From the NCBI RefSeq assembly GCF_029392675.1, contig NZ_CP113941.1, positions 1,593,001-1,657,000 on the forward strand: a stretch of DNA of 64,000 nt. The letters run 5' to 3'. The notes beneath the pieces were generated by a model. That model did not search any database and was not told where the DNA came from. It was given only the letters and a program-made list of their open reading frames with translations. This DNA is from Lactobacillus sp. ESL0684 (GTDB lineage Bacteria > Bacillota > Bacilli > Lactobacillales > Lactobacillaceae). Below, piece by piece: positions 17,795 to 27,467 of the stretch (positions are counted from its first letter, which is position 1; each line of letters starts with the position of its first letter). The translations under genes and the position numbers were made by a program.

Positions 17795-19396
17795 CTAATT
17801 CACCTCGTCTTCTAAAATATCTGCTTGATTCTCAAGCTTTAATGCCTTTTGATAGCGTTCAAGATAGCTGTTAGCACCTTTAACTCCGTCTGCTTCTGGA
17901 CTCAAAGTCATTGTTTCCGAATTAATAAATACTTCACTATCAAGAAAATCTGCTAAATTTTTAGTCGTAGTAGACTCACTATATTGAGCTAAAACTGCCA
18001 TTCCCCACGGTCCACCTACACTGGCATTGACCATGACAGAAATCGGCAAATCTAAAACATTAGCTAAAGTTTGTTGACCGACAACAGGTGTCTTAAATAA
18101 TCCTCCTTGAGCAATCATGACATCAGTTTTAACGTTTTCTTCTTTAGTTAGAACGTCCATTCCTATCTTTAATGGCGCATAGGCCGAATAAAGTTGTGCT
18201 AGCATGAAATTGCCTAAATTAAAATGGCTGTTAGGCGTTCTGACTAGCATTGGCCGACCCTCAGCAGTTTTAGTTACCGGTTCCCCAGAAAAATAGCCAT
18301 AATTAACGATCTTGCCAGCGTCTGGATCCGACTTAGTCGTTGCCAAAAATAACGTACTGTAGAGTTCTTCTGGACTGAGATTTTTGCCCAGTCGCTCAGC
18401 AAATTCCTTAAAAATATCTGACCAGGCATTAATATCAGACGAACAATTATTAACATGAACCATTGCCACAGGTAACCCGGCTGGTGTAGCTACTACATCA
18501 ATATCTTGATGAACTTTTTGCAAGGCTTGATCCAAAACAACCATTGAAAATTCTGACGTGCCAACAGAGATATTCCCAGTTCTAACTCGAACACTATTGG
18601 TACTAATCATCCCCGTACCAGCATCACCTTCAGGAGGTGCCATGATACTACCTGGCTCAAGAGTCCCAGTAGGATCCAATAATTTTGCACCTTTAGCTGT
18701 TAAGTGCCCAGCTACCTGACCTGCAGTTAACACTTCTGGTAAGATGTCTTCAATTTGCCACGAATATTTTTTAACTGCTGGCAAAAGGTTAAATTGCTCA
18801 ATTTTCTCACTATCGAAATGAGCACTTGCATCCACTGGAAACATTCCAGAGGCATCACCAACTCCAATATTTTTTTCACCAGATAGTTGCCAATGAACAT
18901 ACCCCGCTAATGTCGTCATATATGCGATATCTTTGACATGCTCTTCATCCTGTAAGATTGCGTGATATAAATGTGCTACACTCCAACGAAGTGGTATGTT
19001 GAAATTAAATAGTTCGGTTAGTTCAGCTGCTGCATCGGCCGTAGTCGTATTACGCCACGTTCTAAATGGAACAAGTAGCTGATCATCTTGATCAAAGACA
19101 AGATAACCATGCATCATTGCACTAATTCCTATTGCGCCAATCTTTTTCAGCTTAACATGGTACTTACCATTAACATCTGCAGCTAGTTGCGCATAACTTT
19201 GTCTTAATCCAGTCCAAATCTCATCATCGGTATAGCTCCATATACCATCCTTTAAACTGTTTTCCCATTGAAATGTTCCCGTTGCAATTGGCTTAAAGCT
19301 ATCATCAATTAATACAGCTTTAATCTGAGTCGACCCAAATTCAATTCCTAAAGCCGTTTTACCTGACTGAATTAATTCAGCCGTTTCTGTGATATT
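17795..19396 (-). CDS. araB: L-ribulokinase (FGGY carbohydrate kinase)
   Basis: About 533 residues. The FGGY kinase opens with A-L-G-I-E-F-G-S-T-Q-I-K (ATPase N-lobe) and carries G-D-A-G-T-G-M-I-S-T and G-G-P-W-G-M-A-V in the C-lobe. It phosphorylates L-ribulose with ATP. The GTG at 19396 is the likely start because AGAGGTGG lies just upstream and homologues begin with the same N-I-T-E-T-A segment; an ATG at 19420 lies ahead of that ribosome site. It sits between the transporter and araD. Confidence 0.94.
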   Translation of the reverse strand, partial: NITETAELIQSGKTALGIEFGSTQIKAVLIDDSFKPIATGTFQWENSLKDGIWSYTDDEIWTGLRQSYAQLAADVNGKYHVKLKKIGAIGISAMMHGYLVFDQDDQLLVPFRTWRNTTTADAAAELTELFNFNIPLRWSVAHLYHAILQDEEHVKDIAYMTTLAGYVHWQLSGEKNIGVGDASGMFPVDASAHFDSEKIEQFNLLPAVKKYSWQIEDILPEVLTAGQVAGHLTAKGAKLLDPTGTLEPGSIMAPPEGDAGTGMISTNSVRVRTGNISVGTSEFSMVVLDQALQKVHQDIDVVATPAGLPVAMVHVNNCSSDINAWSDIFKEFAERLGKNLSPEELYSTLFLATTKSDPDAGKIVNYGYFSGEPVTKTAEGRPMLVRTPNSHFNLGNFMLAQLYSAYAPLKIGMDVLTKEENVKTDVMIAQGGLFKTPVVGQQTLANVLDLPISVMVNASVGGPWGMAVLAQYSESTTTKNLADFLDSEVFINSETMTLSPEADGVKGANSYLERYQKALKLENQADILEDEVN

Positions 19397-19423
19397 CACT
19401 AGACCACCTCTATAACTCAAAAC

Positions 19424-20806
19424 TCACTTATTGTGATTTGTTCCTGCTTCTTCAATTTCTTCTAAAGTATGACCCTTAGTTTCTGGCACAAAGAATTTAA
19501 CAAACAAAACTCCTAAAATACAGATAACGCCAAAAATGCCAAAAACCATTTCTTGTGACATAGAAGCTGTCATCATTGGAAACAATAATCCTACTGCCCA
19601 GGAACCAACCCAGTTAAGCGATGACGCTAGGCCAGAAGCCCGTCCACGGATTGCTAACGGAAATATTTCTCCAACTAATACCCAAGTTAATGGCGCCCAT
19701 GTAAACGAATAGAATGCAACATAGATACATAAAAAGACTACGATCATTATTGGGTTAGCATGTGGATTAATAATATTAATTACAGATGGCAATAAGAATG
19801 AAAGTCCCATTACTGTGCCACCTAAGATTAATAGCGTACGCCGATTAAACTTTTCAGCAATAGCAATGTAAACTAGAGAGCCAGTCACTAGAATTATTCC
19901 TTGAATAATCGGCCACATTAAAGCAGAACTCGCCTTACTACCAGTAGCCTTTTCAACAATTAATGGAATATAGTAAAATATCGCATTAGCGCCTTGGAAT
20001 TGTTGGAAAGCTGCTACACCGACACCAGCTATCACTAAGTAACGATACTTGCTACTAAATAACGAACCCCAAGTGGTTTTTTCAGATGCTGAATTTTCTT
20101 GCTCAGCTGCTAGCTTGATTTCATTTATTTCTGTTGAAATTTCTTCATCATTTTTTCTGATATATGACAGAACTTGACGAGCTTGTGCCTCCTTACCATG
20201 TTTAATTAAAAATCGTGGTGACTCTGGTAAACGCAGAACTCCTAAAAATAAGATAACTGCTGGAACTGCAGCCAGACCCAACATCAAACGCCAATTCCAA
20301 GGTTCCGGCAATCCCTTTAATAAAAAGTCCATAATATATGACAAAAGCATTCCAGAAGTTATCATCGTTTGATTCAAACCAGACAAACTTCCACGAGCAT
20401 TAGCAGGGGCCATCTCTGACATATAAGCTGGAACTAGTGCTGATGCTGCACCTACTGCTAAACCTAATAAAACTCTGATAATTATTAAATAAGTTGAACC
20501 ATTATTTGGTGATAACATCGACATAATAGAGAATAAGGCAAAGATAACTGCTGAAATTAAAATCATTTTTCTTCTACCCAATTTATCAGACAATTGACCA
20601 GCTACAGATCCACCAAAAATTGCACCAAACATAACTGCAGACGTAATCCAACCAACGATTGTGGCATTAGTCAGATTCCAATCATTTTGTAAGAAAGGCA
20701 ATGCACCAGTCATCACTCCTATATCATAACCAAATAAAATCCCACCAAAAGAACCAAAAAAGTAAACATAGTTACTAGATATTTTCTTATTTTTTTGTTC
20801 GACCAA
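19424..20806 (-). CDS. Arabinose/pentose:H+ symporter (MFS sugar porter family)
   Basis: A 460-residue, 12-span sugar transporter. Sugar-porter signatures are D-K-L-G-R-R-K after span 2, P-E-S-P-R-F-L in the central loop, R-G-R-A-S-G-L and the terminal P-E-T-K-G-H-T-L. The start is a TTG behind a perfect AGGAGG. As first gene of the ara operon it most likely imports L-arabinose (AraE/AraT role), though other pentoses are possible. A consensus cre site lies 32 bases upstream. Confidence 0.9.
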   Translation of the reverse strand: MVEQKNKKISSNYVYFFGSFGGILFGYDIGVMTGALPFLQNDWNLTNATIVGWITSAVMFGAIFGGSVAGQLSDKLGRRKMILISAVIFALFSIMSMLSPNNGSTYLIIIRVLLGLAVGAASALVPAYMSEMAPANARGSLSGLNQTMITSGMLLSYIMDFLLKGLPEPWNWRLMLGLAAVPAVILFLGVLRLPESPRFLIKHGKEAQARQVLSYIRKNDEEISTEINEIKLAAEQENSASEKTTWGSLFSSKYRYLVIAGVGVAAFQQFQGANAIFYYIPLIVEKATGSKASSALMWPIIQGIILVTGSLVYIAIAEKFNRRTLLILGGTVMGLSFLLPSVINIINPHANPIMIVVFLCIYVAFYSFTWAPLTWVLVGEIFPLAIRGRASGLASSLNWVGSWAVGLLFPMMTASMSQEMVFGIFGVICILGVLFVKFFVPETKGHTLEEIEEAGTNHNK

Positions 20807-20837
20807 AACTATCCTCCTACTACAAAGTTCTGTTTTT

Positions 20838-20851
20838 TGTAATCGATTTCA
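20838..20851 (-). promoter_or_regulatory. Catabolite-responsive element (cre) for CcpA
   Basis: TGTAATCGATTTCA matches the cre consensus TGWNANCGNTNWCA at every position. It lies directly upstream of the arabinose transporter start, where bound CcpA-HPr(Ser-P) would block transcription of the ara operon when a preferred sugar is present. Confidence 0.8.
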
Positions 20852-21008
20852 TAGTACATTTATTCATCATGATTTACAATAGCAGCAAAAATTCATTCGA
20901 ATGATTTTTGCAAAAATAAATATTTTAAATTCTTTTAAAACCTGTATTTTATTAAACTTAAAAATTTTATTTATTTTTTTAGAGTATTTACTTAACCAAT
21001 TTTTCAAT

Positions 21009-21025
21009 CACATATGTGCTATAAT
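21009..21025 (+). promoter_or_regulatory. araR promoter -10 box overlapped by a 10-base palindrome
   Basis: CACATATGTG (21009-21018) is a perfect palindrome abutting a TATAAT (21020-21025) that faces araR. It is the best candidate here for an AraR operator giving autoregulation or control of both directions. No clear -35 box was seen. Nothing else distinctive was found in the 20852-21134 stretch, which is very AT-rich. Confidence 0.4.
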
Positions 21026-21134
21026 TATTGGTAATATAGGTTATTTAATCTATTAAAAGCGACAAAACAAAAGATTCAAACCTAATCAAGTTATTCATAA
21101 AAATATAATCGAATAAATTTTGAAAGAAAACTAA

Positions 21135-22217
21135 ATGAAAAGCGACTATCTCATAATCAAAGAAAAAATAAAAAAAGAAATAACTTTTGGCAACTTCAAA
21201 GTTAATCAAAAGCTCCCAACAGAAAATGAATTAATGTCACGCTTTGACATGTCACGCTATGCGGTTCGCAAGGCTCTAACTGAACTACAAAACGAACATT
21301 TAATTTACAAAGTTCAGGGTAGCGGGATGTTTATTCAAGATTGGAATAAAAAATGGCAGGTTAACCCAGAAAGCAAAACTATTGGGTTAATCTGCACACA
21401 CATTGCTGATTATATTTTTCCAAAAATCATTTCTCAAATCGATGCAGAGATTGGTGAACAAGAATACTCACTCTTGTTAGCCAATACTCATAATCATCCT
21501 GAAAAAGAACGTGAAAGCTTAATTAAATTGCTTGATTCACAAGTTGCTGGTCTAATTATCGAGCCTAGCGAAAGCGCAAAACCTAGTCCCAATCTTGATA
21601 TCTATCAGCGAATCGCCAAAAGCAAAATTCCATTACTTTTTATTAACGCTGAATATTCCGGCTTGAAATTTCCATCAATTACTAATGATGATCGCTCTGC
21701 TGAAAAGAAACTAATTAAATATCTGCTTGATTTAGGCCATCGGTATATTTTGGGTATTTTTCAAGTTGATGATCTCCAAGGAGTTCATCGTATGGAGGGT
21801 TTTGCTCAAGCATATCAAGAAAGTAATGCTAATTTATCTAATAGTAATATTATCATGTATAGTTCACATGACTCCTTTCAAACTATTAGCAAGAAAATTG
21901 ATTTGTATCTGAAAAGTACTGATTCTTTACCAACCGCTATTGCCTGTTATAACGATAGCTTGGCCGTTCAAGTACTTGATATGCTAAGAAAAAGAAAAAT
22001 TAATGTTCCTCATAATATCTCATTAGTCGGTTTCGACGATTTTGATTCTGCGGCTTATTTAACGCCAAGCATAACTACCATGAATTACGAACGCACTACC
22101 GTTGGGAAAGAAGCTGGCCGTGGAATTTTGAAATTGATTCAAGGACAAAAGTTTAATTCAATCGTTCATCAGCCAAAAATGAAAATCCGTACGTCCGTTG
22201 ATGTACCAGTTAGATAA
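21135..22217 (+). CDS. araR: Arabinose operon repressor AraR (GntR HTH fused to LacI-type sensor)
   Basis: A 360-residue chimera. Residues about 1-75 are a GntR winged helix (L-P-T-E-N-E-L-M-S-R-F-D-M-S-R-Y-A-V-R-K). Residues about 85-360 are a LacI/periplasmic-binding sugar domain, with D-L-G-H-R-Y-I, V-G-F-D-D-F-D-S-A and P-S-I-T-T-M. This layout is specific to AraR. L-arabinose binding should release the operators. It is divergent from the ara operon and followed by a clear terminator. Confidence 0.94.
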   Translation: MKSDYLIIKEKIKKEITFGNFKVNQKLPTENELMSRFDMSRYAVRKALTELQNEHLIYKVQGSGMFIQDWNKKWQVNPESKTIGLICTHIADYIFPKIISQIDAEIGEQEYSLLLANTHNHPEKERESLIKLLDSQVAGLIIEPSESAKPSPNLDIYQRIAKSKIPLLFINAEYSGLKFPSITNDDRSAEKKLIKYLLDLGHRYILGIFQVDDLQGVHRMEGFAQAYQESNANLSNSNIIMYSSHDSFQTISKKIDLYLKSTDSLPTAIACYNDSLAVQVLDMLRKRKINVPHNISLVGFDDFDSAAYLTPSITTMNYERTTVGKEAGRGILKLIQGQKFNSIVHQPKMKIRTSVDVPVR

Positions 22218-22220
22218 TTT

Positions 22221-22251
22221 AAAAAGGCCACTAGAATATAGTGACCTTTTT
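22221..22251 (+). terminator. Terminator of araR
   Basis: AAAAAGGCCACTA / TAGTGACCTTTTT, five-base loop, ending in T5. It can also end the converging ABC transporter transcript. Confidence 0.85.
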
Positions 22252-22266
22252 ATAGCTATTAATTTT

Positions 22267-23001
22267 TTATGCATATAAAATTTTAGAAATAAAATCCTTA
22301 GTTCTCTCATGCTGGGCATTTTCAAAAATTTCTTTAGGAGTATTTTCTTCTAATACCTGGCCTTCATCAACAAATAAAACTCGATCAGCTACTTGCTTGG
22401 CAAAACCCATTTCGTGAGTAACTACAACCATTGTCATACCTGCTTTAGCCAATCCCTTCATAACCTTTAGAACCTCTTCAACCATTTCCGGATCCAAAGC
22501 TGAAGTTGGTTCGTCGAATAGTAAAGCTTTCGGATGCATTGCAAGTGCACGGACAATTGCAATCCGTTGTTGCTGACCACCACTTAATGAGGTTGGATAA
22601 CTATCTTTTTTATCAACAAGTCCTACCTGATTCAACAATTCAATAGCTTCCTTAGTAGCAGTTTCATTATCTTCATGTTTAACAGTTTTTGGGGCATGGA
22701 TAATATTTTCCATAACAGTATAATGAGGAAACAGATTAAATTGTTGAAATACCATACCAATTTTTTCATGTGTTTGCCTGGTTACTTCAGCTTTTACCTT
22801 TCCTGACACAACCTCGCCATCAACTAAAATTTTTCCACTAGTAGGCTGTTCAAGTAAGTTCATCTGTCTAAGCATGGTACTCTTGCCAGATCCAGACGGC
22901 CCGATAATAACTACAACCTCACCATCATTAACTGTCAAGTTAACTCCTTTTAAGATTATATTATCACCATATTTCTTAACAACATTACGCAACTCGATCA
23001 T
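22267..23001 (-). CDS. Polar amino-acid ABC transporter, ATP-binding protein
   Basis: A 244-residue ATPase of the GlnQ/HisP group. Walker A is G-P-S-G-S-G-K-S-T, the signature L-S-G-G-Q-Q-Q-R, Walker [12 protein letters not shown], and the switch His is in V-V-T-H-E-M-G-F. It powers import with the permease, whose gene overlaps its start by 17 bases, and the lipoprotein two genes upstream. The specific amino acid (glutamine, cystine or similar) cannot be read from the sequence. Confidence 0.94.
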   Translation of the reverse strand: MIELRNVVKKYGDNIILKGVNLTVNDGEVVVIIGPSGSGKSTMLRQMNLLEQPTSGKILVDGEVVSGKVKAEVTRQTHEKIGMVFQQFNLFPHYTVMENIIHAPKTVKHEDNETATKEAIELLNQVGLVDKKDSYPTSLSGGQQQRIAIVRALAMHPKALLFDEPTSALDPEMVEEVLKVMKGLAKAGMTMVVVTHEMGFAKQVADRVLFVDEGQVLEENTPKEIFENAQHERTKDFISKILYA

Positions 23002-23653
23002 TAACTTTCAGTTTCCTTTCAATAAATGACAAACCAACATTCAAAATCCATGTCATTAGTAAATATAGCAACGAGGCGATAATCATTGGTTGCAGTCCTA
23101 AAGCAGTTGACCCTCTCACGGTTTGCGCACTAAACATTAAATCAGAAATTCCCAATACAGATACCAAAGACGAATCTTTAATATTGCCAATAAGTTGATT
23201 GCCTAGTGCGGGCAAAATATTCTTAAACGCTTGTGGCAAGATTATATCAGTCATAACCCGTGACTTGGACATTCCTAAACTCAGTGCAGCCTCTGTTTGT
23301 CCTTGTGGCAAAGACTCAATCCCCGAGCGAATAATTTCCGCAATATAAGCTGCTGAATAAAGAGTTAAGCTGATAACTCCCGTCATAAAATCTGGAATAT
23401 TGATTCCTAAAACCATGGGTAATCCAATATAAACAATATAAATTTGAACTAGTAAAGGCGTATCACGAATAAATCCGATATACATCTTAGCAATTACAGA
23501 AACCAGTTTTATTTGGGAACGTTTCATCAATGCAACAATGATTCCCAAGATTAAACCCAAAATAATTGAAATTACCGCCAGTTCGATAGTAACCTTTACC
23601 CCAGTAAGGAATAGCACCCAATACTTACTTAAAAATGAAAAACTTTGTAACAT
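22985..23653 (-). CDS. Polar amino-acid ABC transporter, permease
   Basis: A 222-residue HisM/GlnP-type permease with about five spans. The EAA loop that contacts the ATPase reads [11 protein letters not shown] (about residues 140-150), followed by I-L-P-Q-A. Such permeases work as homodimers when no partner is encoded, as here. It starts 25 bases after the lipoprotein gene and overlaps the ATPase gene. Confidence 0.93.
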   Translation of the reverse strand: MLQSFSFLSKYWVLFLTGVKVTIELAVISIILGLILGIIVALMKRSQIKLVSVIAKMYIGFIRDTPLLVQIYIVYIGLPMVLGINIPDFMTGVISLTLYSAAYIAEIIRSGIESLPQGQTEAALSLGMSKSRVMTDIILPQAFKNILPALGNQLIGNIKDSSLVSVLGISDLMFSAQTVRGSTALGLQPMIIASLLYLLMTWILNVGLSFIERKLKVNDRVA

Positions 23654-23678
23654 ATTTTCACATCCACATATCTATTTC

Positions 23679-24476
23679 TTACTTAACTTTTTTGGCGTAA
23701 TCAATTACCCATTGTGCATATTGTGCCTTATTTTCAGTAACCACCTTATTAACTGTCTTCACAAGATCTGAACTTGCATTCTTGGGCATTGCAATTGCAG
23801 CACCAAGGCTTGAATCTTTATGTCTAAATGAAGTTATCTGTAATTTAGGATTCTTTCTTGCTAAAATCGTTGCTGTTGGCACATCGATCGAACAAGCATC
23901 AGCTTTACCATTATTAACTGCTAAGGCTAGATCAGTAACTTTACTGAGCTTCTTAAATTTTGCTTTAGGATAAAGCTTTTTAAGCATTTCCTCTTGAGTT
24001 GAATTATTCACAACTGCAATTGTTGCATTGGCAAAATTCTTTGTATTCTCATACTTTTTAGCTTCAGACTTACGAACTAGCAAAGTATTCGTACTACGGT
24101 AATATACCTTACTAAACTTTGCTCCCTGTTTTCGCTCTGGCGTAGGGCTCATTGCCGTAATCAGCATGTCAACTTTGTTACCCTGCAAAGCTGGTAATAA
24201 TCCATCAAAGTCCATCGTCTTTATCTTATATTTAACCCCTAATTCTTTGGCAACCTTTTTTATTAACGGAATATCAGCTCCCTGCACTACATTATCAGAA
24301 TTTTGAAATTCGTACGGTGGATTTGAGTTAATCATTCCAATCGTTAACGTTCCTTTATCCTTAATTGAACTGACTGATGTTTCATTATTCTTTTTGCTGC
24401 AACCTGAAAGCATAACTAATGCCATTCCTAGAGTTACCATTACAATTAATAATTTTTTATAAAATTTATTTTTCAT
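23679..24476 (-). CDS. Polar amino-acid ABC transporter, substrate-binding lipoprotein
   Basis: A 265-residue SBP_bac_3 protein. A lipoprotein signal peptide ends at L-S-G-C, with Cys26 as the lipidated residue. The mature part begins with a charged linker, then L-T-I-G-M-I-N-S-N-P-P-Y-E-F, the usual first strand. It would catch the amino acid outside the membrane and hand it to the permease. It is first in a three-gene operon, behind a CAGGAGG ribosome site. Confidence 0.94.
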   Translation of the reverse strand: MKNKFYKKLLIVMVTLGMALVMLSGCSKKNNETSVSSIKDKGTLTIGMINSNPPYEFQNSDNVVQGADIPLIKKVAKELGVKYKIKTMDFDGLLPALQGNKVDMLITAMSPTPERKQGAKFSKVYYRSTNTLLVRKSEAKKYENTKNFANATIAVVNNSTQEEMLKKLYPKAKFKKLSKVTDLALAVNNGKADACSIDVPTATILARKNPKLQITSFRHKDSSLGAAIAMPKNASSDLVKTVNKVVTENKAQYAQWVIDYAKKVK

Positions 24477-24676
24477 AATTTTATCCTCCTGCTATTAATA
24501 ATCTTATTTTTATCTAATTTATATAAAATTATAACCTTAAAATCACATTAAGTAAACAACTTTAAGCAATTTACATTCGCAATTTATCACTGTAATATCA
24601 ATAAATACAGAAAATATTATTAATTTGTATTAAAAAATATATAACGGCTTATTTTTTGTAATATATATTTATATAA

Positions 24677-24720
24677 AAAAGATTTAACTTGAACTTTACG
24701 TGTTCAAATTAAATCTTTTA
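24677..24720 (-). terminator. Terminator of the GntR gene
   Basis: Stem AAAAGATTTAACTTGAAC / GTTCAAATTAAATCTTTT (one wobble pair), seven-base loop, then T-rich on the minus strand. The stretch from here to the lipoprotein gene (24477-24676) is AT-rich and should hold that operon's promoter; no box is clear enough to call. Confidence 0.8.
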
Positions 24721-24753
24721 ATTTTATTAATCTGATAATCCTAATTAAAATTT

Positions 24754-25458
24754 CTAAATATGGAATTCATACCGATTAGAATCAATATACTGTCTTCCTA
24801 CATGAACAATATTGCCTTTTTCATCAACTACTGTTGCCTTTAACATTAACAATGGAAAGCCAAGTGATTTTTCCAAATACTTCGCCTCATTATAATTAGC
24901 TAAAGCAATTGAAATGACCACATCACTTGAAGATAACTTCTTTATCCCATATTTATTATGCAATACTTGATAAAGCGATAAAGTAAGATCTTCATTTCTA
25001 AGTTCTCCAAATTTCGGTAACGGAAAATAATTGCACTCAAGCATTACCGGATCGTCTTCAATCAAGTGTACACGTTCAATCATTAATGAACGCTCTGTTT
25101 CTAAAACATCCTTTAAATCATCAGGAGTGATTACCTCTTTAATCTCAATTGTTTTCGCACTTGGATTAAAGCCTTCCTTTTTTGCCGTTTTAGAGAAGCT
25201 TTCAACTCTAGAAGACTTAACAATTCTTCTAACTGTTTGCGGTTTACGAACAAAGGTTCCTACTCCTTGTACTTTTTCGACTAGACCATCTTTGACTAGT
25301 CCCTTAATTGCTTTTCTCAGAGTGACTCGGCTAACACCAAATTGTTCACACAATGCAAATTCATTTGGTAATTTACTATTAATCGGATATTCTCCAGAAA
25401 TAATTTTCTGTCTGATTTTTTCCATTACTTGTGAATATAAAGATCCTGTTTTTGTCAA
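24754..25458 (-). CDS. GntR-family (HutC/UTRA) repressor, probably of the second PTS region
   Basis: About 234 residues. An N-terminal GntR winged helix (L-P-N-E-F-A-L-C-E-Q-F-G-V-S-R-V-T-L-R-K) is followed by a UTRA effector domain (about residues 95-234), which in this family binds phosphosugars such as GlcNAc-6-P. A TTG at 25458 follows an AGGTGAG site at good spacing; the in-frame GTG at 25476 is immediately ahead of that site and less likely. It lies just downstream of the SIS/PTS genes. Its probable target is the palindrome found at both PTS-region promoters (28914-28927 and 30036-30049). Confidence 0.87.
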   Translation of the reverse strand: MTKTGSLYSQVMEKIRQKIISGEYPINSKLPNEFALCEQFGVSRVTLRKAIKGLVKDGLVEKVQGVGTFVRKPQTVRRIVKSSRVESFSKTAKKEGFNPSAKTIEIKEVITPDDLKDVLETERSLMIERVHLIEDDPVMLECNYFPLPKFGELRNEDLTLSLYQVLHNKYGIKKLSSSDVVISIALANYNEAKYLEKSLGFPLLMLKATVVDEKGNIVHVGRQYIDSNRYEFHI

Positions 25459-25548
25459 TTTATTCTCACCTATCACTCAAAAATACAATTTTAGTGCCTT
25501 TTAGGACAAACTAAAGTAGTCAAATTCAATTATATTATTAAATATAAT

Positions 25549-25583
25549 AAAAGAGAACTCTAAAAGCAACAGAGTTCTCTTTT
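25549..25583 (-). terminator. Terminator of the second PTS operon
   Basis: AAAAGAGAACTCT / AGAGTTCTCTTTT, nine-base loop, perfect 13-base stem. It lies directly downstream of the SIS gene stop and separates it from the GntR gene. Confidence 0.88.
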
Positions 25584-25609
25584 ACTTAGTTATATTTGAA
25601 CCTACTAAA

Positions 25610-26587
25610 TTAATAAGTTAACTTCCACATGTAGCGACGCTTAGTCAATGGGTGCTTTCTTGCAATGGCTAATTCTTCAGCATATACCCGCATTACACCT
25701 GTCAAAATCATTGGATTGAAGTAGTCAATGACATTTTCACTAGCAATCTCGTTTAGACCATAGTCTTTAGCATCGATATTAGTAATTTTAGCGTCAAATC
25801 TTTGCATGAAAGTCAATGCTCTAGCGTCAAGGTGACGTGTACTGCCATCGTTCATAAATAGTAAGTATGGTGCGTCAGTTTCTGTTAGTTCAAACGGACC
25901 GTGGAAATATTCACCAGTATTAATTGTAGGAGCAGCAATCCATTGCATTTCCATAAATAGGAATGAGGCAGTTGAATAGGCTGCACCAAAGGTAGCACCA
26001 CTACTTAAAACGTAAATAGTTTTTTCATCCTTATATTTTTCAGCAAATTCTTTAGCTGCAGGACCAACAGATTTAACTGCATTTTCAATCAAATCTGGCA
26101 TACCATCAAAGGCTTTAACTGCTTCATCGTAATAATCATATCCTTCAAATTCTTTAACAATTTCAATTGCCAAAGCTAAACAATATGACATCTTTTCTAC
26201 TTTTTCGGCATAATTCTTGTGGAATCCATGAATAATCTTATATTGAGTTTCCTTAATAATTGGTGATTCTTCACTATTAGAAAGTGATACTACATGTGCA
26301 CCTAATTCTCTTGCCTTCTTAGTTGCGGCTACTGATTCAGGGGTTGTACCACCCAATGATGCAGTAATAACTACAGTATGTTCACCAATACCTTTAGGTG
26401 TATCATAATTAAATTCATTTGCCGTATGAATTGATGTCAACAAGTTTTCACTTTCATGAGAAATAAAGTAATAACCTGGATAAAGATCTGCCATTGAAGC
26501 ACCACAGCCTACAAACAGGACCCGATCAATTTTAGGTTGATTCTTCTTTATATCCTTAACAATTGTTCTAACTTTTTCAAAATCCAT
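25610..26587 (-). CDS. SIS-domain phospho-sugar deglycase/isomerase (FrlB/GfrF-like)
   Basis: A 325-residue double-SIS protein aligning by eye with E. coli FrlB (fructoselysine-6-P deglycase). It has F-V-G-C-G-A-S near residue 25, T-G-E-Y-F-H-G-P-F-E in the second domain and a C-terminal R-R-Y-M-W-K-L-T-Y like the FrlB end. The catalytic Glu (F-L-F-M-E-M-Q-W) and the His 16 residues later (F-H-G-P) are both present. It is the last gene of the IIB-IIC-IID-SIS operon, so it should act on the imported phospho-compound. A paralogue at 29018-30013 lacks the His. Confidence 0.82.
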   Translation of the reverse strand: MDFEKVRTIVKDIKKNQPKIDRVLFVGCGASMADLYPGYYFISHESENLLTSIHTANEFNYDTPKGIGEHTVVITASLGGTTPESVAATKKARELGAHVVSLSNSEESPIIKETQYKIIHGFHKNYAEKVEKMSYCLALAIEIVKEFEGYDYYDEAVKAFDGMPDLIENAVKSVGPAAKEFAEKYKDEKTIYVLSSGATFGAAYSTASFLFMEMQWIAAPTINTGEYFHGPFELTETDAPYLLFMNDGSTRHLDARALTFMQRFDAKITNIDAKDYGLNEIASENVIDYFNPMILTGVMRVYAEELAIARKHPLTKRRYMWKLTY

Positions 26588-26621
26588 AATTTAAAATCTC
26601 CTATAAATACTTAGTAATAAA

Positions 26622-27458
26622 CTATTTAAAGATGCCTAAAACACTTAACAAAATACCACCGACAATACAGATAACCATAATCCAAGCAGTGTTTACCTTC
26701 TTTTTAATTAGGTAAAACATTACCATCGTAAATGCTAATGGCAACATCTGTGGAAAAATCGAATCTAACGTCTTTTGCAATACAAAAGATTTACCAAATT
26801 TAACAGGCGTTGTAATCCCAATCATGGTAGCAATCATTGCCCCAATGACCATTAATCCAATGACATTCATCAGCGACATAATTCGGTTAATTGTACCGTT
26901 ACCAATCAACTTTTGAATATTCTTTTTACCTTCAAGATAGCCCCATTTACCGCCCCAATAGGTAACAAGGGCTGACGGGATAATTGAAATCAACATAGCT
27001 AGGATCGGACCGAAAATATTGCCTTGTTGAGCCATATTTATTCCCAATCCAAAGGCAACAATCTTAATCGTTCCTTGGAAAAGCGAGTCACCAATACCAG
27101 ACAAAGGTCCCATTAATGAAGTTTTAACACCATTAATTGAATCTGGGTCAAAAGTATCTGGATTTGCGGCATATTCTTCTTCCATCGCAGAAGATAATCC
27201 CAAAACAAATGACGTTAACTGCGGGGTACAGTTAAAGAAAGCCATGTGGCGATGATATGCTTCTTTTTTCTTGTCCAATTTTTCAGGAGTTGCTGGCTCT
27301 TTACCATAGATTTCATCAATCGTTGGTGCCATTCCGTACATGAATCCCATATTCATTTGTGCTTCATAATTCCAAGAAGTTTGAATTGCCCATGACCGCC
27401 AGAAGAATTGCCAAAACTTATGACGCAATTTTTTATTAGTTTGTTTTTCTTCAGTCAT
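26622..27458 (-). CDS. Mannose-family PTS, membrane subunit IID (second system)
   Basis: A 278-residue EIID with F-F-W-R-S-W-A-I-Q-T-S-W-N-Y-E near the start, H-M-A-F-F-N-C-T-P and S-L-M-G-P-L-S-G-I-G-D-S. It is similar in plan to the IID at 5667-6482 but clearly diverged, so this is a separate transporter rather than a recent duplicate. TAGGAGG ribosome site; nine bases after IIC. Confidence 0.93.
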   Translation of the reverse strand: MTEEKQTNKKLRHKFWQFFWRSWAIQTSWNYEAQMNMGFMYGMAPTIDEIYGKEPATPEKLDKKKEAYHRHMAFFNCTPQLTSFVLGLSSAMEEEYAANPDTFDPDSINGVKTSLMGPLSGIGDSLFQGTIKIVAFGLGINMAQQGNIFGPILAMLISIIPSALVTYWGGKWGYLEGKKNIQKLIGNGTINRIMSLMNVIGLMVIGAMIATMIGITTPVKFGKSFVLQKTLDSIFPQMLPLAFTMVMFYLIKKKVNTAWIMVICIVGGILLSVLGIFK

Positions 27459-27467
27459 AATTTCCTC

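Noticed and set aside
25031-25504. 157-residue plus-strand frame opposite the GntR gene
   Set aside because: Ser/Thr-rich low-quality translation, antisense to a clear GntR/UTRA gene, no ribosome site.
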